46,723 bases of DNA from Desulfobulbus sp. (GCF_030824455.1 NZ_JAVBXR010000038.1:1-46723); one strand, 5' to 3'; shown: positions 14,170 through 24,362, counted from the first letter of the stretch. Program-made: numbers and translations. The notes: a model not told the origin generated them from the letters alone.

Positions 14170-15711
14170 CTATATTTTTCGGAAGAGTTCGTGGGACAGC
14201 GCTGTGGTTGCCGGATCGCTGAACTGATCAAAGGCTTCGGCAAAATGATCGCGCAGCGCCTGCTGCTCCTCAAACAGGCTCTGCAGCAGCCCGCCCAGGG
14301 CCGAGGCCTGTTCCAGGTTGCGCCGCGATCCGACCCGCAGTTCCTCCAAGGCTTGGCGAAGCATCTGCTGTTGCACCGAGAGATCGTTGAAGTCGCCCAG
14401 AATATCCTGCAATTTTTTCAGATGCCGCACCACCTGTTGGATCTCCTCCTTGGGATACAGAGAACTGAAAAATTCCATGGCATAACGCAGCTTTTTGCAC
14501 TCAATCCGCAGGCGATGCACTTCAGAATCCGGCGTGGCTGCGCTCAATGCTTGGCCGTTTTGCAGCACCCGTTTGTACCGGCGCAGGATGATCCGCCCGG
14601 CCAACTCGCGAATCGGCGTTGCCGCCAAAGGCGCCGGTTGTCGATCCTGCCCGTGGAGGCAGCGGCTCCAGGCAATGAGCATTGCTTTGCTCTTTTTTCC
14701 CCGCAGGGCCCGGGCCAGGCGTTTCTGTTCCGCCTGACGGCGACGGGCCAGTTCGCCAAAAAAGGCGTCCAACCCCGGTTGCAAGGCGGGCGGCAGACGC
14801 TTGAGATAGGCGGCCCGGTTGAGCAGATAAACGTCGAGATCGCGGGTTGGCCCGGTCAAGCTGCCCAGCAGGCCGAAATCGCGCTTGAAGCGGGCGACGA
14901 TTTCCCCAGGCAGAACCTGTTTCACCAGACTCAACCCGGATCGGGTGCGACGGACCGCAACCCGCAGATCGTGGAGAAACTCGGTGTCCCAATCCGCCAG
15001 CACGCCGGGGATATTGCGGTTAATACTGTCGAGGAGCGTTTGATAGATGCAGGTCATGGCCTGGCGGGCCGTGCTGGCTTCATCGAGCTCCAAGGTGAAT
15101 TTCGAGCTGTAGTCCAGCGGTTGCCGGCCCGCCTTCCGGCAGCCCTCTTCAAATCCGATCAGGGGGGAGGCGGAATGGCGAACGCCGTTGTCGGCAAGGA
15201 TGCGCTGGACAAGCGTCAGTTCCTGATCGTACCCACGGATGGGGAACAAACGAATCAGGCGAAACATCGTCCCCTGCCCCGCCGGTTGCTGGGTTTCAAG
15301 CACCAGCCGGGCCACAGTTTTTTGGTCGCTGTTGAGCAGCCGGACCTGGCGACCGCTCAATTGCACCGGCGCCAACGGCAGGAGACTCCGGACGCCAAGC
15401 ACCGGGGTCAGCGTTTCCCGGAGTCGGCCCGGCGGAAACTGATGGGCGAAACAGGAGGTTTTCAATTCCGGCCCGCCCTGCTGCACGGTCACCTCGCAGC
15501 TGTCGCCGTGGTACAAGGTCCAGGAGGAATCGTGGCAATGGAGCAGGTAGCCCTGCTGATAGAGCCGCCAGTCAAAGGAATCGGCATACACCACCAAGGC
15601 CGCGTACTCGGGCGCGGCCTCGCAGCCAAACTCCGCAGCCAGGGCGGCAAGCAACGCGTCAACCTGGAGCGTGTCGGGAAGGAGCCAAGTGTCCGCGCCA
15701 GGTTGCTGCAT
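14170..15711 (-). CDS. CHAD-domain protein (polyphosphate-associated)
   Basis: 513 residues. The C-terminal part, about 215-500, is a CHAD domain: a helical bundle with conserved charged motifs FLHDLRVAVRRTRSGL, GPTRDLDVYL, and VHRLRIECKKLRYAMEFF with HLKKLQDILGDFND. CHAD domains bind inorganic polyphosphate through these basic residues (family knowledge). The N-terminal ~200 residues resemble a diverged CYTH-like region, without clear catalytic EXEXK. The start has GGAGG four bases upstream. The gene follows argJ by ten bases and precedes the ParA-like gene by eight. PPK2 lies 4.4 kb away, supporting a polyphosphate role. Confidence 0.9.
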   Translation of the reverse strand: MQQPGADTWLLPDTLQVDALLAALAAEFGCEAAPEYAALVVYADSFDWRLYQQGYLLHCHDSSWTLYHGDSCEVTVQQGGPELKTSCFAHQFPPGRLRETLTPVLGVRSLLPLAPVQLSGRQVRLLNSDQKTVARLVLETQQPAGQGTMFRLIRLFPIRGYDQELTLVQRILADNGVRHSASPLIGFEEGCRKAGRQPLDYSSKFTLELDEASTARQAMTCIYQTLLDSINRNIPGVLADWDTEFLHDLRVAVRRTRSGLSLVKQVLPGEIVARFKRDFGLLGSLTGPTRDLDVYLLNRAAYLKRLPPALQPGLDAFFGELARRRQAEQKRLARALRGKKSKAMLIAWSRCLHGQDRQPAPLAATPIRELAGRIILRRYKRVLQNGQALSAATPDSEVHRLRIECKKLRYAMEFFSSLYPKEEIQQVVRHLKKLQDILGDFNDLSVQQQMLRQALEELRVGSRRNLEQASALGGLLQSLFEEQQALRDHFAEAFDQFSDPATTALSHELFRKI

Positions 15712-15721
15712 CGCTCCTCCC

Positions 15722-16906
15722 TCAACTCCGGTAATCGGCGTTGATCTTCACGTAGTCGTAGGAAAAATCACAGGTGTGGAACTCGGCCTCGGCCGCGCCT
15801 TCGCTGAGTTGCACGGTGACGGTGAATTGCCGCTGTTTGAGCACCTCGGTGGCGGCTGATTCCGCGGCAGCGCCCACGAACACGCCGTTTTCGACCAGCC
15901 TGACCTTGTCAAAGCTGATCGCCACCCGGTTCTGGTCAAAGTGGCAAGCCGATCGTCCCAGGGCAGCGATGATCCGGCCCCAGTTGGCGTCCTCGCCAAA
16001 AAAGGCGGTCTTGACCAGGGGAGAGTTGGCAATGGTTCGGGCGGCGTCAACCGCCTCGGCCTCGCTGCGCGCCCCGGCCACCTTGATGGTTGCCAGCTTG
16101 GTGGCCCCTTCGCCGTCGGCAACGATCTTCAGCGCCAAATCCTTGAAAACGCCAAACAGGGCCGAGCCGAACAGGGCCGCCGTCTCAGCATTGGCATCGT
16201 CGATCAGGGCGTTGCCGGCTGCGCCGTTGGCCATGACCAGCGCCATGTCGTTGGTTGAGGTGTCGCCGTCCACGGTGATCCGGTTGAAACTCCGTTCCAC
16301 CCCGGACTTGACCAATTGATCGAGCACCGGAAAAGCGATGTTGGCGTCGGTGACCACAAAACAGAGCATGGTGGCCATGTTGGGCATGATCATGCCCGAA
16401 CCCTTGGCCAAGCCAAGGATCGAGACCTCCACGCCGTTGAGCAACACCTTGGCCTCAGCAACCTTGGGGACCAAATCCGTGGTCATGATTGCCTGGGCCA
16501 ATTCGTCAAAACCGTCCGCCGAAAGCCGGGCAACCAGCGCCGGCATGGCTTGGGCAAAGGGCTCGGCGCTCAGCGGCTGGCCGATCACCCCGGTCGAGGC
16601 CACCTGCACCAGCGACTCATCAATGCCCAGCTCCCGTGCCGCCATGGCGCTGGTGGCGACAGCCTGAGCCATTCCGTCCTGGCCGGTGCAGGCGTTGGCG
16701 TTGCCGCTGTTGACCAGGACCGCCTGGGCCAAACCCGAACGCAACCGCTCCATATCCAAGAAAATTGGAGCCGCTTTGACCTTGTTGGTGGTAAAGGCGC
16801 CAGCGGTCACCGCCGGCGTCCGCGAAAAAATCATCCCCAGATCAAGCCGACCCGCATACCGTATGCCGGCCGGGACAGCAGCGGCCAAAAATCCTTTCAC
16901 CTGCAT
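15722..16906 (-). CDS. argJ: Glutamate/ornithine N-acetyltransferase ArgJ
   Basis: 394 residues. ArgJ moves the acetyl group from N-acetylornithine to glutamate and, in bifunctional forms, also makes N-acetylglutamate from acetyl-CoA. The self-cleavage site is present: GSGMIMPNMATML, with cleavage between Ala178 and the catalytic Thr179. Other family motifs are NSGNANACTG, STGVIG, TVDGDTSTND and EDANWGRI. AGGA lies six bases before the ATG. It heads a minus-strand run with the CHAD, ParA-like and SixA genes; a short acetylglutamate synthase is encoded near secA. Cytoplasmic arginine biosynthesis. Confidence 0.97.
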   Translation of the reverse strand: MQVKGFLAAAVPAGIRYAGRLDLGMIFSRTPAVTAGAFTTNKVKAAPIFLDMERLRSGLAQAVLVNSGNANACTGQDGMAQAVATSAMAARELGIDESLVQVASTGVIGQPLSAEPFAQAMPALVARLSADGFDELAQAIMTTDLVPKVAEAKVLLNGVEVSILGLAKGSGMIMPNMATMLCFVVTDANIAFPVLDQLVKSGVERSFNRITVDGDTSTNDMALVMANGAAGNALIDDANAETAALFGSALFGVFKDLALKIVADGEGATKLATIKVAGARSEAEAVDAARTIANSPLVKTAFFGEDANWGRIIAALGRSACHFDQNRVAISFDKVRLVENGVFVGAAAESAATEVLKQRQFTVTVQLSEGAAEAEFHTCDFSYDYVKINADYRS

Positions 16907-17189
16907 GAAACATCCTGTTTTTTAATGAAGTTATTAGAATGACAACAGTCAATACTCTACCAGATGCCCGACAAAAGAAAAGAGCGAACCATTGGGCGAC
17001 GGTGATTTCCCTTGACCATGAACAGGGTTTTATGCCACCTTACGCTTCGGCTTCAACGGCCGGAACCGTCGATGACCGTTTCCAGAGACTCCCAACCATG
17101 CTTTCCCACATACCCAGCCCAACACGCCCCACCTTGCACAGGGTGGATCAATCACCGCCGCTTCCCAAGGGGCCAGGCCCTTTTTCGAC
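16907..17189. promoter_or_regulatory. Divergent promoter region between argJ and cls
   Basis: These 283 bp separate divergent genes and must hold both promoters. On the minus strand TTGACT lies about 45 bp before the argJ start, followed by an AT-rich stretch with only weak -10 candidates. Nothing clear is seen for cls. No gene is supported. Confidence 0.4.
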
Positions 17190-18653
17190 ATGATGGACAC
17201 CGTTGCCTGGAGCCTGACCGGTTCGCTCTTTCTTGCCGATCTGGCCATTCGCATTGGTTTTTCCCTGCGGGTCATCATGCGCAAGCGCGCGCCCAGCGTC
17301 TCCTTTGCCTGGCTGGTGGTCATCTTGATGCTTCCTTTCGGCGGCGCAATCACTTACCTGCTGTTTGGCGAAAACCGTTTGGGAGAGCGCCGGGCCAACC
17401 GCCTGATCAAGGATCGACCGGTGGTCCGCGCAAGGACGGCCGGCCATGTGGACGCCCCGCCCATTGACTGGAGCGCGGTCAATCCGGAATGTCTGCCCCT
17501 GGATCGACAGATCATGGCCACCACCGGCATCCCCACCATGCCCGGCAACCGGCTGGAACTGATCGATGCGGCCGAGCGTTTTTTCTCCTTGCTGATTGAA
17601 GACATTGGCCGCGCCAAGTCCAGCTGTTTTCTCGAATTTTACATTCTGAGCGAAGGCGGATGGGCCGACGATCTGATCGACGCCCTGTTGGTTGCCTGCA
17701 AACGGGGCGTGGTCTGCCGGCTGTTGCTGGACAGCATCGGCTCCAAACCGTTTCTCCGCAGCCGGAGCGCCGCACGTCTGCGCGCGGGCGGCGTGGCTGT
17801 GGCGGAAGCTCTGCCCGCCGGCCTGATCCGGGCCTTGTTTATCCGCATTGACCTGCGCAACCACCGCAAGATAGCGGTGATCGACAACCAGATCGCCTAC
17901 ACCGGCAGCCAGAATCTGGTTGATCCGCGATTGTTTAAACAGAAAAACGGGGTCGGCGAATGGGTGGACGCCATGGTTCGGATCACCGGCCCGGCAGCGG
18001 AACTTCTGGCGGCGATCTTTCTCTTTGACTGGCGGCTGGAACGGGCGTCACGCCCCTCCGATCCCCCTGAAAACACCGACCTCCCGCCAGCGCCCCAGAC
18101 CGGCGACGCCCTGGTGCAGTTGGCGCCGTCGGGGCCGGGCTACGGCGAAGACACCATCCACGACCTGCTGCTCACCACCATCTATGCGGCCAGGCGGGAA
18201 CTCATCCTCACCACGCCCTATTTCGCGCCGGACAACGCCATCCTGGCGGCGCTGAAATCAGCGGCGCAACGGGGCGTCGAGGTTACGGTGATTGTTCCGG
18301 AAAGAAACGATTCGCGGCTGGTGCAGTACGCCAGTCGCGCCCGCTACGAGGCCTTGACCCGCGCTGGCGTGCGCATCATGGCCTTTTCCGGCGGCCTGCT
18401 CCACGCCAAGACCATCACCGTGGACGGCGATTTCTGCCTCTTTGGCTCGGTCAATCTTGACATGCGCAGCTTCTGGCTCAATTTTGAGATGACGCTTTTT
18501 ATCTATAACAAAGACTTTGCCGGTCAGGTTCGGCAACTGCAACAGCGGTATCTGCGCCAGACCACGCCCCATGACGCCGAGGCCTTTGGCGCCCGTTCCT
18601 TTGGCCAACGATTCCTGGAAAACATTGCCCTGCTGGTGAGTCCGCTGCTGTGA
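17190..18653 (+). CDS. cls: Cardiolipin synthase (phospholipase D family)
   Basis: 487 residues, normal length for bacterial cardiolipin synthases. Two N-terminal membrane helices (about 8-28 and 38-58, with FAWLVVILMLPFGGAITYLLFG) anchor it. Two HKD motifs follow: NHRKIAVID with GSQN near residue 225, and HAKTITVDGD with GSVNLDMRS near 405. The enzyme joins phosphatidylglycerol molecules to cardiolipin at the inner membrane. Two adjacent ATGs (17190, 17193) are possible starts and no strong ribosome-binding site is visible. A phosphoesterase gene follows after 113 bp. Confidence 0.92.
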   Translation: MMDTVAWSLTGSLFLADLAIRIGFSLRVIMRKRAPSVSFAWLVVILMLPFGGAITYLLFGENRLGERRANRLIKDRPVVRARTAGHVDAPPIDWSAVNPECLPLDRQIMATTGIPTMPGNRLELIDAAERFFSLLIEDIGRAKSSCFLEFYILSEGGWADDLIDALLVACKRGVVCRLLLDSIGSKPFLRSRSAARLRAGGVAVAEALPAGLIRALFIRIDLRNHRKIAVIDNQIAYTGSQNLVDPRLFKQKNGVGEWVDAMVRITGPAAELLAAIFLFDWRLERASRPSDPPENTDLPPAPQTGDALVQLAPSGPGYGEDTIHDLLLTTIYAARRELILTTPYFAPDNAILAALKSAAQRGVEVTVIVPERNDSRLVQYASRARYEALTRAGVRIMAFSGGLLHAKTITVDGDFCLFGSVNLDMRSFWLNFEMTLFIYNKDFAGQVRQLQQRYLRQTTPHDAEAFGARSFGQRFLENIALLVSPLL

Positions 18654-18766
18654 ACCGACCGCGCACCCTCCGCCAGACAATGCCAGGCATTGCCAGACAG
18701 TGCGCCGGGCGGTTTTAACCCAACAATTCCCCAACCCTTTCCTTCCACGGAGCCTTCTCCCTGTCC

Positions 18767-19483
18767 ATGAAAATCCTGCTGATATCCGACATCCACGGCA
18801 ATTACCCGGCCCTTGAGGCGGTCAGCCGCGAGGTGGAACCGCTGGCCTGCGCCCATGTGCTCAACTGCGGCGACTCCGTGGTCTATGCTCCCTTTCCCAA
18901 CGAGACCCTGGAGTGGCTGCGCGCCCGTCAGGCCTTTACCATCCGGGGCAACACCGACGACCGGGTGATCAAACTGCTCAAAGGCAAGTCGTTCAAAAAG
19001 CCGTCCAAGCCGGAAAAGCGGATCATGTACACCAGCACCGCAGCCATGCTGACCGCAGAAAACAGCCAGTTTCTTCTGGAGCTAAAAAAGAAGAAACTCC
19101 TCCGCCTCGGCCAGACCTTTATCGGCCTCTTCCACGGCAGCCCGGCCGATCACGAAGAGTTTCTCTGCGCCGACACCCCGGACAAGCGCTTCAAGGAACT
19201 GGCCAAGGAAACCAACTGCGAGGTGGTGATTACCGGACACTCGCATTCGCCGTATCACCGCCATGTAGCCGGCGTCCACTTCATCAATCCGGGCTCGGTG
19301 GGCCGGATGTTCGACGGACGGCCCGAGGCCGCCTACGCCGTGCTTGAGCTGACCAAGGGCAATATTTCGGTCAGTCACCACCGCTGCGCCTACGACGTCG
19401 AGGCCGTAATCAGGGCGCTTGACCAGCACCAACTGCCGGCCATTTACGGGGAGATGTTCCGCACCGCCAGCAAACGCAACTAA
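18767..19483 (+). CDS. YfcE/MJ0936-type metallophosphoesterase
   Basis: 238 residues. The binuclear metal motifs are all present: SDIHGNYPAL (6-15), NCGDSVVY, RGNTDDRV, FHGSP, GHSHSPYHR and NPGSVG. This is the calcineurin-like fold of YfcE-type phosphodiesterases acting on small phosphodiesters; the true substrate is not known. It is soluble, with no signal peptide. A CCACGGAG-type ribosome-binding sequence lies before the ATG. It follows cls on the same strand; a shared transcript is likely. Confidence 0.88.
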   Translation: MKILLISDIHGNYPALEAVSREVEPLACAHVLNCGDSVVYAPFPNETLEWLRARQAFTIRGNTDDRVIKLLKGKSFKKPSKPEKRIMYTSTAAMLTAENSQFLLELKKKKLLRLGQTFIGLFHGSPADHEEFLCADTPDKRFKELAKETNCEVVITGHSHSPYHRHVAGVHFINPGSVGRMFDGRPEAAYAVLELTKGNISVSHHRCAYDVEAVIRALDQHQLPAIYGEMFRTASKRN

Positions 19484-19510
19484 ACCGCGACGAGCCCGGC
19501 CTCAGCGACC

Positions 19511-19921
19511 TCAGCGACCTGAGGCGGCCGCGTAGGCCTCGTTGATTCGGGCCTCGACATAGCAAAGCGCCTCTTCGCCGCACTCCTCAAGATCAAAGCA
19601 GAGGGCGTCCTGCCCCAGCAAGCCGCCGGGAACAAAGGCGCCGCGCTCTTCCGGGTCCTGAATCATATCGCCAAAAAAGCAAACCGACAGCCAGCGCGGC
19701 TGATCCTCGATCACGTCGACCATGACAAACAGGGGGCGCTCGCCGCCGGGAAGCGCGGCGCGCAACGAGTAGGTGACTCCTGGCCGGGGCAGGAACTCAA
19801 TCGTTGCATTTTCTTTGGCCGACAATAAGGTTTTGAGCCGGACGAATCCCTGTTTATTGCCCTCCGGGCTTGCTTGCCAATCACTGAGAAAGGCGTTGAC
19901 CGCCTCGTCTGTTCCGTTCAT
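19511..19921 (-). CDS. Hypothetical protein, unknown family
   Basis: 136 residues, acidic and soluble. Features seen: WQASPEGNKQGF near the start, FLPRPGVTYSLRA, LFVMVDVIEDQPRWLSVCFF as an amphipathic strand region, and two Cys near the end (LCFDLEECGEEALCYVEA). The start at 19921 is chosen because GGGAGA lies seven bases before it; an upstream ATG at 19939 has none. It is a single minus-strand gene between two plus-strand genes. I do not recognise it, though it resembles conserved deltaproteobacterial hypotheticals. Confidence 0.7.
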   Translation of the reverse strand: MNGTDEAVNAFLSDWQASPEGNKQGFVRLKTLLSAKENATIEFLPRPGVTYSLRAALPGGERPLFVMVDVIEDQPRWLSVCFFGDMIQDPEERGAFVPGGLLGQDALCFDLEECGEEALCYVEARINEAYAAASGR

Positions 19922-20151
19922 CGCGCATTCTCCCGCCATAGGCTGGAATGTATTTCCAGCGGTTCGAAATAGTTAAAAATATCGATGTCATCCTGGATTT
20001 TCCCAGGATCTGTGCTACCCTCATATATACGCGAACACCGGCTTGCACCACAAAAAAACATCCCGAACCCCTTTTCCAATCCGCGCCAAGGGCCGGGAAA
20101 GAGGCCCCGGACATCCCGGCCGGCGGTCAGCGCCGGCCAAAGGAGAAACGC

Positions 20152-21078
20152 ATGGGCGAGAAAAAGAAGAAAATTGACGACAAAGGGAAAAATCAGGAGC
20201 CGGACAAGGCCCTTCATTTCAAACTGCAGGAAGGTTCGGCTCTGCGTTACATGGAGGATAAAAAGAGCGACGATCATGTCGCCGTGTGGGTGAGCAAGGC
20301 CGCCCTGGCCTATGAAATGGAGCTGAAAAAGCTGCAGACCGAGTTGATGAAACTGCAGCAGGACATGAAAAAACGCGGGGCCCGGGTGCTGGCCATATTC
20401 GAGGGTCGCGACGCAGCCGGCAAGGGCGGCACCATCAAGCGCATCTCCGCCTTTCTTAACCCCCGCAACACCCGCGTCGTCGCCTTGACCGCGCCCAGCG
20501 ACAAGGAGGCTACCCAATGGTATTTCCAGCGCTATGTGCCCCACCTGCCTTCCGCCGGCGAGTTGGTGCTCTTTGACCGCTCCTGGTACAACCGGGCCAT
20601 GGTCGAGCCAGTGATGGGCTTTTGCACCGACGAACAGCACAAACGGTTCTTGAAAGACGTGCCGCTGTTTGAGGAGATGCTGGTCAAAGACGGCATCAAG
20701 CTGTTCAAATTCTACTTCTCGGTTTCCAAGGACGAACAGTCCAAACGCTTTGAATCGCGCAAGACCGACATTCTCAAGCAGTACAAACTCTCGCCGGTGG
20801 ACAACCTGGCCCAGACCTACTGGGACCAGTACACCGTCAAAAAATTCCAGATGCTCAACGAATCCAACCGCACCCTGAGCCCCTGGACCATCATCCGCTC
20901 CGACGACAAGAAGCAGGCCCGGCTCAACTGCATCAAGCACATCCTCTCCCACCTCGACTACGACAAAAAGCTGCCGGACGACGAACTGGCAACCGACCCC
21001 AACATCATCATCTCGGGCATCGACGAGATCAAGCACATGGAAAAAAATCTGTTTGATCCCCAGCACCTCAGGGGCTGA
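20152..21078 (+). CDS. ppk2: Polyphosphate kinase 2 (PPK2 class I)
   Basis: 308 residues. It uses polyphosphate to phosphorylate nucleoside diphosphates (or the reverse). The Walker A loop is EGRDAAGKGGT (84-94), Walker B is LFDRSWYNRA (140-149), and the lid-region motif is FYFSVSKDEQSKRFESR. The length and single PPK2 domain fit class I. A frame continuing upstream to 19948 is not used: AGGAG with eight bases spacing points to the ATG at 20152. Together with the CHAD protein it suggests polyphosphate storage or use. It converges on secA. Confidence 0.95.
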   Translation: MGEKKKKIDDKGKNQEPDKALHFKLQEGSALRYMEDKKSDDHVAVWVSKAALAYEMELKKLQTELMKLQQDMKKRGARVLAIFEGRDAAGKGGTIKRISAFLNPRNTRVVALTAPSDKEATQWYFQRYVPHLPSAGELVLFDRSWYNRAMVEPVMGFCTDEQHKRFLKDVPLFEEMLVKDGIKLFKFYFSVSKDEQSKRFESRKTDILKQYKLSPVDNLAQTYWDQYTVKKFQMLNESNRTLSPWTIIRSDDKKQARLNCIKHILSHLDYDKKLPDDELATDPNIIISGIDEIKHMEKNLFDPQHLRG

Positions 21079-21083
21079 GCAGC

Positions 21084-21123
21084 AAAAAAAAAAGCCGTCA
21101 ACCCTCTCAAGGGTCGACGGCTT
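21084..21123 (-). terminator. Terminator of the secA operon
   Basis: Read on the minus strand, a stem with one mismatch (AGCCGTC + ACCCT arms, loop TGAG) is followed by a run of ten T. It lies about 55 bp after the secA stop. On the plus strand there is no T-tract, so ppk2 may only use the hairpin. Confidence 0.9.
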
Positions 21124-21176
21124 GAACCGCAGGAACAGCCAGCGGCCGTTTGCGGGCAACGCTCAGCGCGCAACCA

Positions 21177-23738
21177 TCAGCCGGTATGCCCGCAGCATTT
21201 CTTGTATTTCTTTCCTGAACCGCAGGGGCAGGCCGCGTTCCGGCCAATCTTGTCTTCGACCCGCTGAATCGGTTTGCGCTCGATTTCAGCGACCCCGGTC
21301 GGCGCGGTCGCGCTGGAACGCTTAGCCTCTTCCAGCTCGCGCTCGCGCTGTAGCCGCCGCTCCTCTTCCATCCGCGCCAGTTCGTCGTCCTGCACGAGTT
21401 GGATGCGCATCAGATTGGCCACGGTGTGCTGTTTGACCGCCTCGATCATGGTCATAAACAGGTTGTAGCCTTCGCGCTTGTACTCAAGCAGCGGATTTTT
21501 CTGGCCATAACCGCGCAGACCGATGCCCTCCTTGAGATGATCCATGTGCAGCAGGTGCTCCTTCCACAGGGTGTCCACCATCTGCAGCACCACCATCCGT
21601 TCGAGCTGGCGCATCTGCTGCTCGCCGTTGCGCTCCTCCTGCACGGCATAGCCCTGTTGCACCGATTCCTGCAATTTTTCAACAAAGGTCGCGTGGTTGA
21701 GATCGTGCCGATCTTCCTGCGGCCAATCAAGCTTCAGGTTAAACAGCTGTTCCACCCGTTCCTCCAAAGCCGGCCAGTCCCACTCGTCGGCCGCGCTCTT
21801 GCCCGCAAATTCCGCCCCAACCTGCGCGACCAGCTCGGCGATCATGTCGTCGACAATCGGGCGCACGTTCTCGCCTTCCAGCACCTCGCGGCGCTGGCTG
21901 TAGATGACCTCGCGCTGCTTGTTCATGACGTCGTCGTATTCAAGCAGGTGCTTGCGGATGTCGAAGTTGTGGCCCTCGACCTTGCGCTGGGCGTTTTCAA
22001 TCGCCCGCGAAACCATGGAATGCTCGATGGGTTCATCTTCTTCCATGCCGAGCTTGTCCATGATCGAACTCAGCCGGTCGGAACCGAAAATCCGCAGCAG
22101 ATCGTCCTCCAGCGACAGATAAAAGCGCGAGGAACCCGGATCGCCCTGACGCCCGGAACGGCCGCGCAGCTGGTTGTCGATGCGGCGGCTCTCGTGGCGG
22201 CTGGTGCCGAGGATGTGCAGGCCGCCCAGCTCGCGCACCCCTTCGCCCAGCTTGATGTCGGTGCCGCGGCCGGCCATGTTGGTGGCAATGGTCACCCTGC
22301 CCTGCTGACCGGCGCCGGCGATAATCTCAGCCTCGCGGTCGTGCTGCTTGGCGTTGAGCACGTCGTGGGCAATGCCCTCTTTGGTCAGCATCTTGGAGAT
22401 TTTTTCCGAGATGTCGATGGAGATGGTGCCCACCAGGATCGGCTGGCCCTTTTCGTTGAGCTCTTTTATCTCATTGACGATGTTGCGGTACTTGGCCTGC
22501 TGGTTCTTGTAGATGACGTCGGCGTAATCTTTGCGGATCATCTTCTGATGGGTGGGGATGACGATGACGTCGAGGTTGTAGATCTTCTTGAACTCCGGGG
22601 CTTCGGTGTCGGCGGTGCCGGTCATGCCCGCCAGCTTTTTGTACATCCGGAAATAGTTCTGGAAGGTGATCGAGGCCAGGGTCTGGTTTTCTTTCTCCAC
22701 CTTGACCCCTTCCTTGGCTTCCAGGGCCTGATGGAGCCCATCGGAGTAGCGCCGTCCTTCCATGGTGCGGCCGGTAAACTCGTCGACAATCACCACAGCC
22801 CCGTTCTTGACGATGTAGTCGACGTCGCGCTGGAAAATGTAGTGCGCCTTGAGGGCCTGGTTGACGTGGTGCAACTGGTTGATGAAGCGCGGATCGTACA
22901 GGTTTTCCACCTCCAGCAGCTCTTCCGCCAACCCTACGCCGTCGTCGGTAAGCATGATCTGCCGGGATTTCTCTTCCTTGGTGTAGTGCTCCTCGGCCTT
23001 GAAATGGCGCATGATCCGGTCGACCTTGAGATACATGTCGGTGGACTGCTCTGCGGCCCCGGAGATGATCAGCGGCGTCCGCGCCTCGTCGATAAGAATC
23101 GAGTCGACCTCGTCGACAATCGCGTAGTTGAATCCCCGCTGGCAGTAATCCTGCAGGGAAAACTTCATGTTGTCGCGGAGATAATCAAAGCCAAATTCGT
23201 TATTGGTGCCGTAGGTGATGTCGGCGGCGTAGGCTTCCCGGCGCTCCTCGTCGTTCATGTCATGGACAATGCAGCTGGTGCTCAGACCGAGGAACCGGTA
23301 CACCGAGCTCATCCACTCAACGTCGCGGCGGGCCAGATAATCGTTGACCGTGACCACGTGCACGCCCTTGCCGCTGAGCGCGTTGAGATAAATCGGCGCG
23401 GTCGAGGTCAGGGTCTTGCCCTCGCCGGTCTTCATCTCGGCGATTTTGCCCTGATGGAGCACGATGCCGCCGATCAGCTGCACGTCGTAATGGCGCTCGC
23501 CCAGCACCCGCCTGGCCGCCTCGCGGACCACGGCAAAGGCTTCGGGCAGCAGGTCGTCGAGCGCCGCGCCCTGTTCAAGCCGCTCGCGGAAGTCGACGGT
23601 CTTGGCGGCCAGTTCGGCGTCGGAAAGCGGCTCAAGCGAAGGCTCAAACTCGTTGATCAACTTGACGATCCGCCGGTACTGCTTGATTACCCTGTCGTTT
23701 TTGCTGCCGAAAATCTTGGCAAGAGTCCTTCCTAGCAT
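21177..23738 (-). CDS. secA: Preprotein translocase ATPase SecA
   Basis: 853 residues, normal length. SecA drives secretory proteins through SecYEG using ATP. Motifs in order: EMKTGEGKT (Walker A), [44 protein letters not shown] (DEAD box), [21 protein letters not shown] and [29 protein letters not shown], helical scaffold, then a disordered linker and the zinc-binding C-terminus [17 protein letters not shown] that binds SecB and ribosomes. GGAG precedes the ATG. It is last in a long minus-strand run. A 778-aa frame on the other strand is a shadow. Confidence 0.99.
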   Translation of the reverse strand: MLGRTLAKIFGSKNDRVIKQYRRIVKLINEFEPSLEPLSDAELAAKTVDFRERLEQGAALDDLLPEAFAVVREAARRVLGERHYDVQLIGGIVLHQGKIAEMKTGEGKTLTSTAPIYLNALSGKGVHVVTVNDYLARRDVEWMSSVYRFLGLSTSCIVHDMNDEERREAYAADITYGTNNEFGFDYLRDNMKFSLQDYCQRGFNYAIVDEVDSILIDEARTPLIISGAAEQSTDMYLKVDRIMRHFKAEEHYTKEEKSRQIMLTDDGVGLAEELLEVENLYDPRFINQLHHVNQALKAHYIFQRDVDYIVKNGAVVIVDEFTGRTMEGRRYSDGLHQALEAKEGVKVEKENQTLASITFQNYFRMYKKLAGMTGTADTEAPEFKKIYNLDVIVIPTHQKMIRKDYADVIYKNQQAKYRNIVNEIKELNEKGQPILVGTISIDISEKISKMLTKEGIAHDVLNAKQHDREAEIIAGAGQQGRVTIATNMAGRGTDIKLGEGVRELGGLHILGTSRHESRRIDNQLRGRSGRQGDPGSSRFYLSLEDDLLRIFGSDRLSSIMDKLGMEEDEPIEHSMVSRAIENAQRKVEGHNFDIRKHLLEYDDVMNKQREVIYSQRREVLEGENVRPIVDDMIAELVAQVGAEFAGKSAADEWDWPALEERVEQLFNLKLDWPQEDRHDLNHATFVEKLQESVQQGYAVQEERNGEQQMRQLERMVVLQMVDTLWKEHLLHMDHLKEGIGLRGYGQKNPLLEYKREGYNLFMTMIEAVKQHTVANLMRIQLVQDDELARMEEERRLQRERELEEAKRSSATAPTGVAEIERKPIQRVEDKIGRNAACPCGSGKKYKKCCGHTG

Positions 23739-23800
23739 CGTGCGTCTCCATCAAGGGCGCAGGCGCCCTTGGGATAAGTAAAAGAGAAGTCCGTTCCGAA

Positions 23801-24316
23801 TCAGGAGGCGGATGTAAGATTGGTGGTGCGGATCAGCGCGTCCTCGTCGCAGTCGGGGAACTTGGAGCAGTGGATGCAGTCGCTCCAGATCTTGTGGGGC
23901 AGATCCTGCTTGTCGCGGTCTTCGAAGCCAAATTTGCGAAAAAAGGCGGCCTGATAGGTGAGAACGAACACGGTGTTGATTTCCAAGCTCTTGGCCTCGT
24001 CCAGACAGGATTCCACCAGCAGGGCGCCGATGCCGCATTTTTGCCGTTCTTCGGCCACGGCCAGCGACCGGATCTCAGCCAGATTGTCCCAGCTGATGTG
24101 CAGGGCGCAGATGCCCAAAATCACGCCCTCTTCCTCGTACACCACAAAATCGCGGAGATGGTCGTAGAGGGAACTGATCGAGCGGGGCAGCATCAATCCC
24201 TTGGCGGCAAAGATGGTCAGCAGGGCGTGGATGGCGCGGACGTCGCCCATCCGCGCCGGCCGGATTCGCCCCGGCGTGTTGTGCTTGCAATGTTCGGACA
24301 TAGGGTCTTTTTCCAT
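23801..24316 (-). CDS. argA: Short N-acetylglutamate synthase (GNAT, ArgA-type)
   Basis: 171 residues, a stand-alone GNAT acetyltransferase. The acetyl-CoA motif is RSLAVAEERQKCGIGALLV, and VFVLTYQAAFFRKFGF and the C-terminal HKIWSDCIHCSKFPDCDEDAL match the short NAGS type of deltaproteobacteria, which lack the amino-acid-kinase domain of classical ArgA. It makes N-acetylglutamate, the first arginine intermediate, complementing ArgJ. The start could be the ATG at 24316 or at 24301; neither has a strong ribosome-binding site. It lies 62 bp before secA and 46 bp after a membrane protein gene. Confidence 0.85.
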   Translation of the reverse strand: MEKDPMSEHCKHNTPGRIRPARMGDVRAIHALLTIFAAKGLMLPRSISSLYDHLRDFVVYEEEGVILGICALHISWDNLAEIRSLAVAEERQKCGIGALLVESCLDEAKSLEINTVFVLTYQAAFFRKFGFEDRDKQDLPHKIWSDCIHCSKFPDCDEDALIRTTNLTSAS

Positions 24317-24362
24317 GAGTGACAAGGGGGCGCGCCTGGGGTGTAATCCGCAAGCGCGGATC

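Noticed and set aside
14191..15744. 517-aa plus-strand frame opposite the CHAD gene
   Set aside because: Antisense shadow in GC-rich DNA; the CHAD frame has clear motifs and a ribosome-binding site.
19948..20151. N-terminal extension of PPK2
   Set aside because: A strong ribosome-binding site marks the ATG at 20152; the extension is not protein-like.
21399..23735. 778-aa plus-strand frame opposite secA
   Set aside because: Shadow of secA; Val/Leu/His-rich composition typical of an antisense frame.
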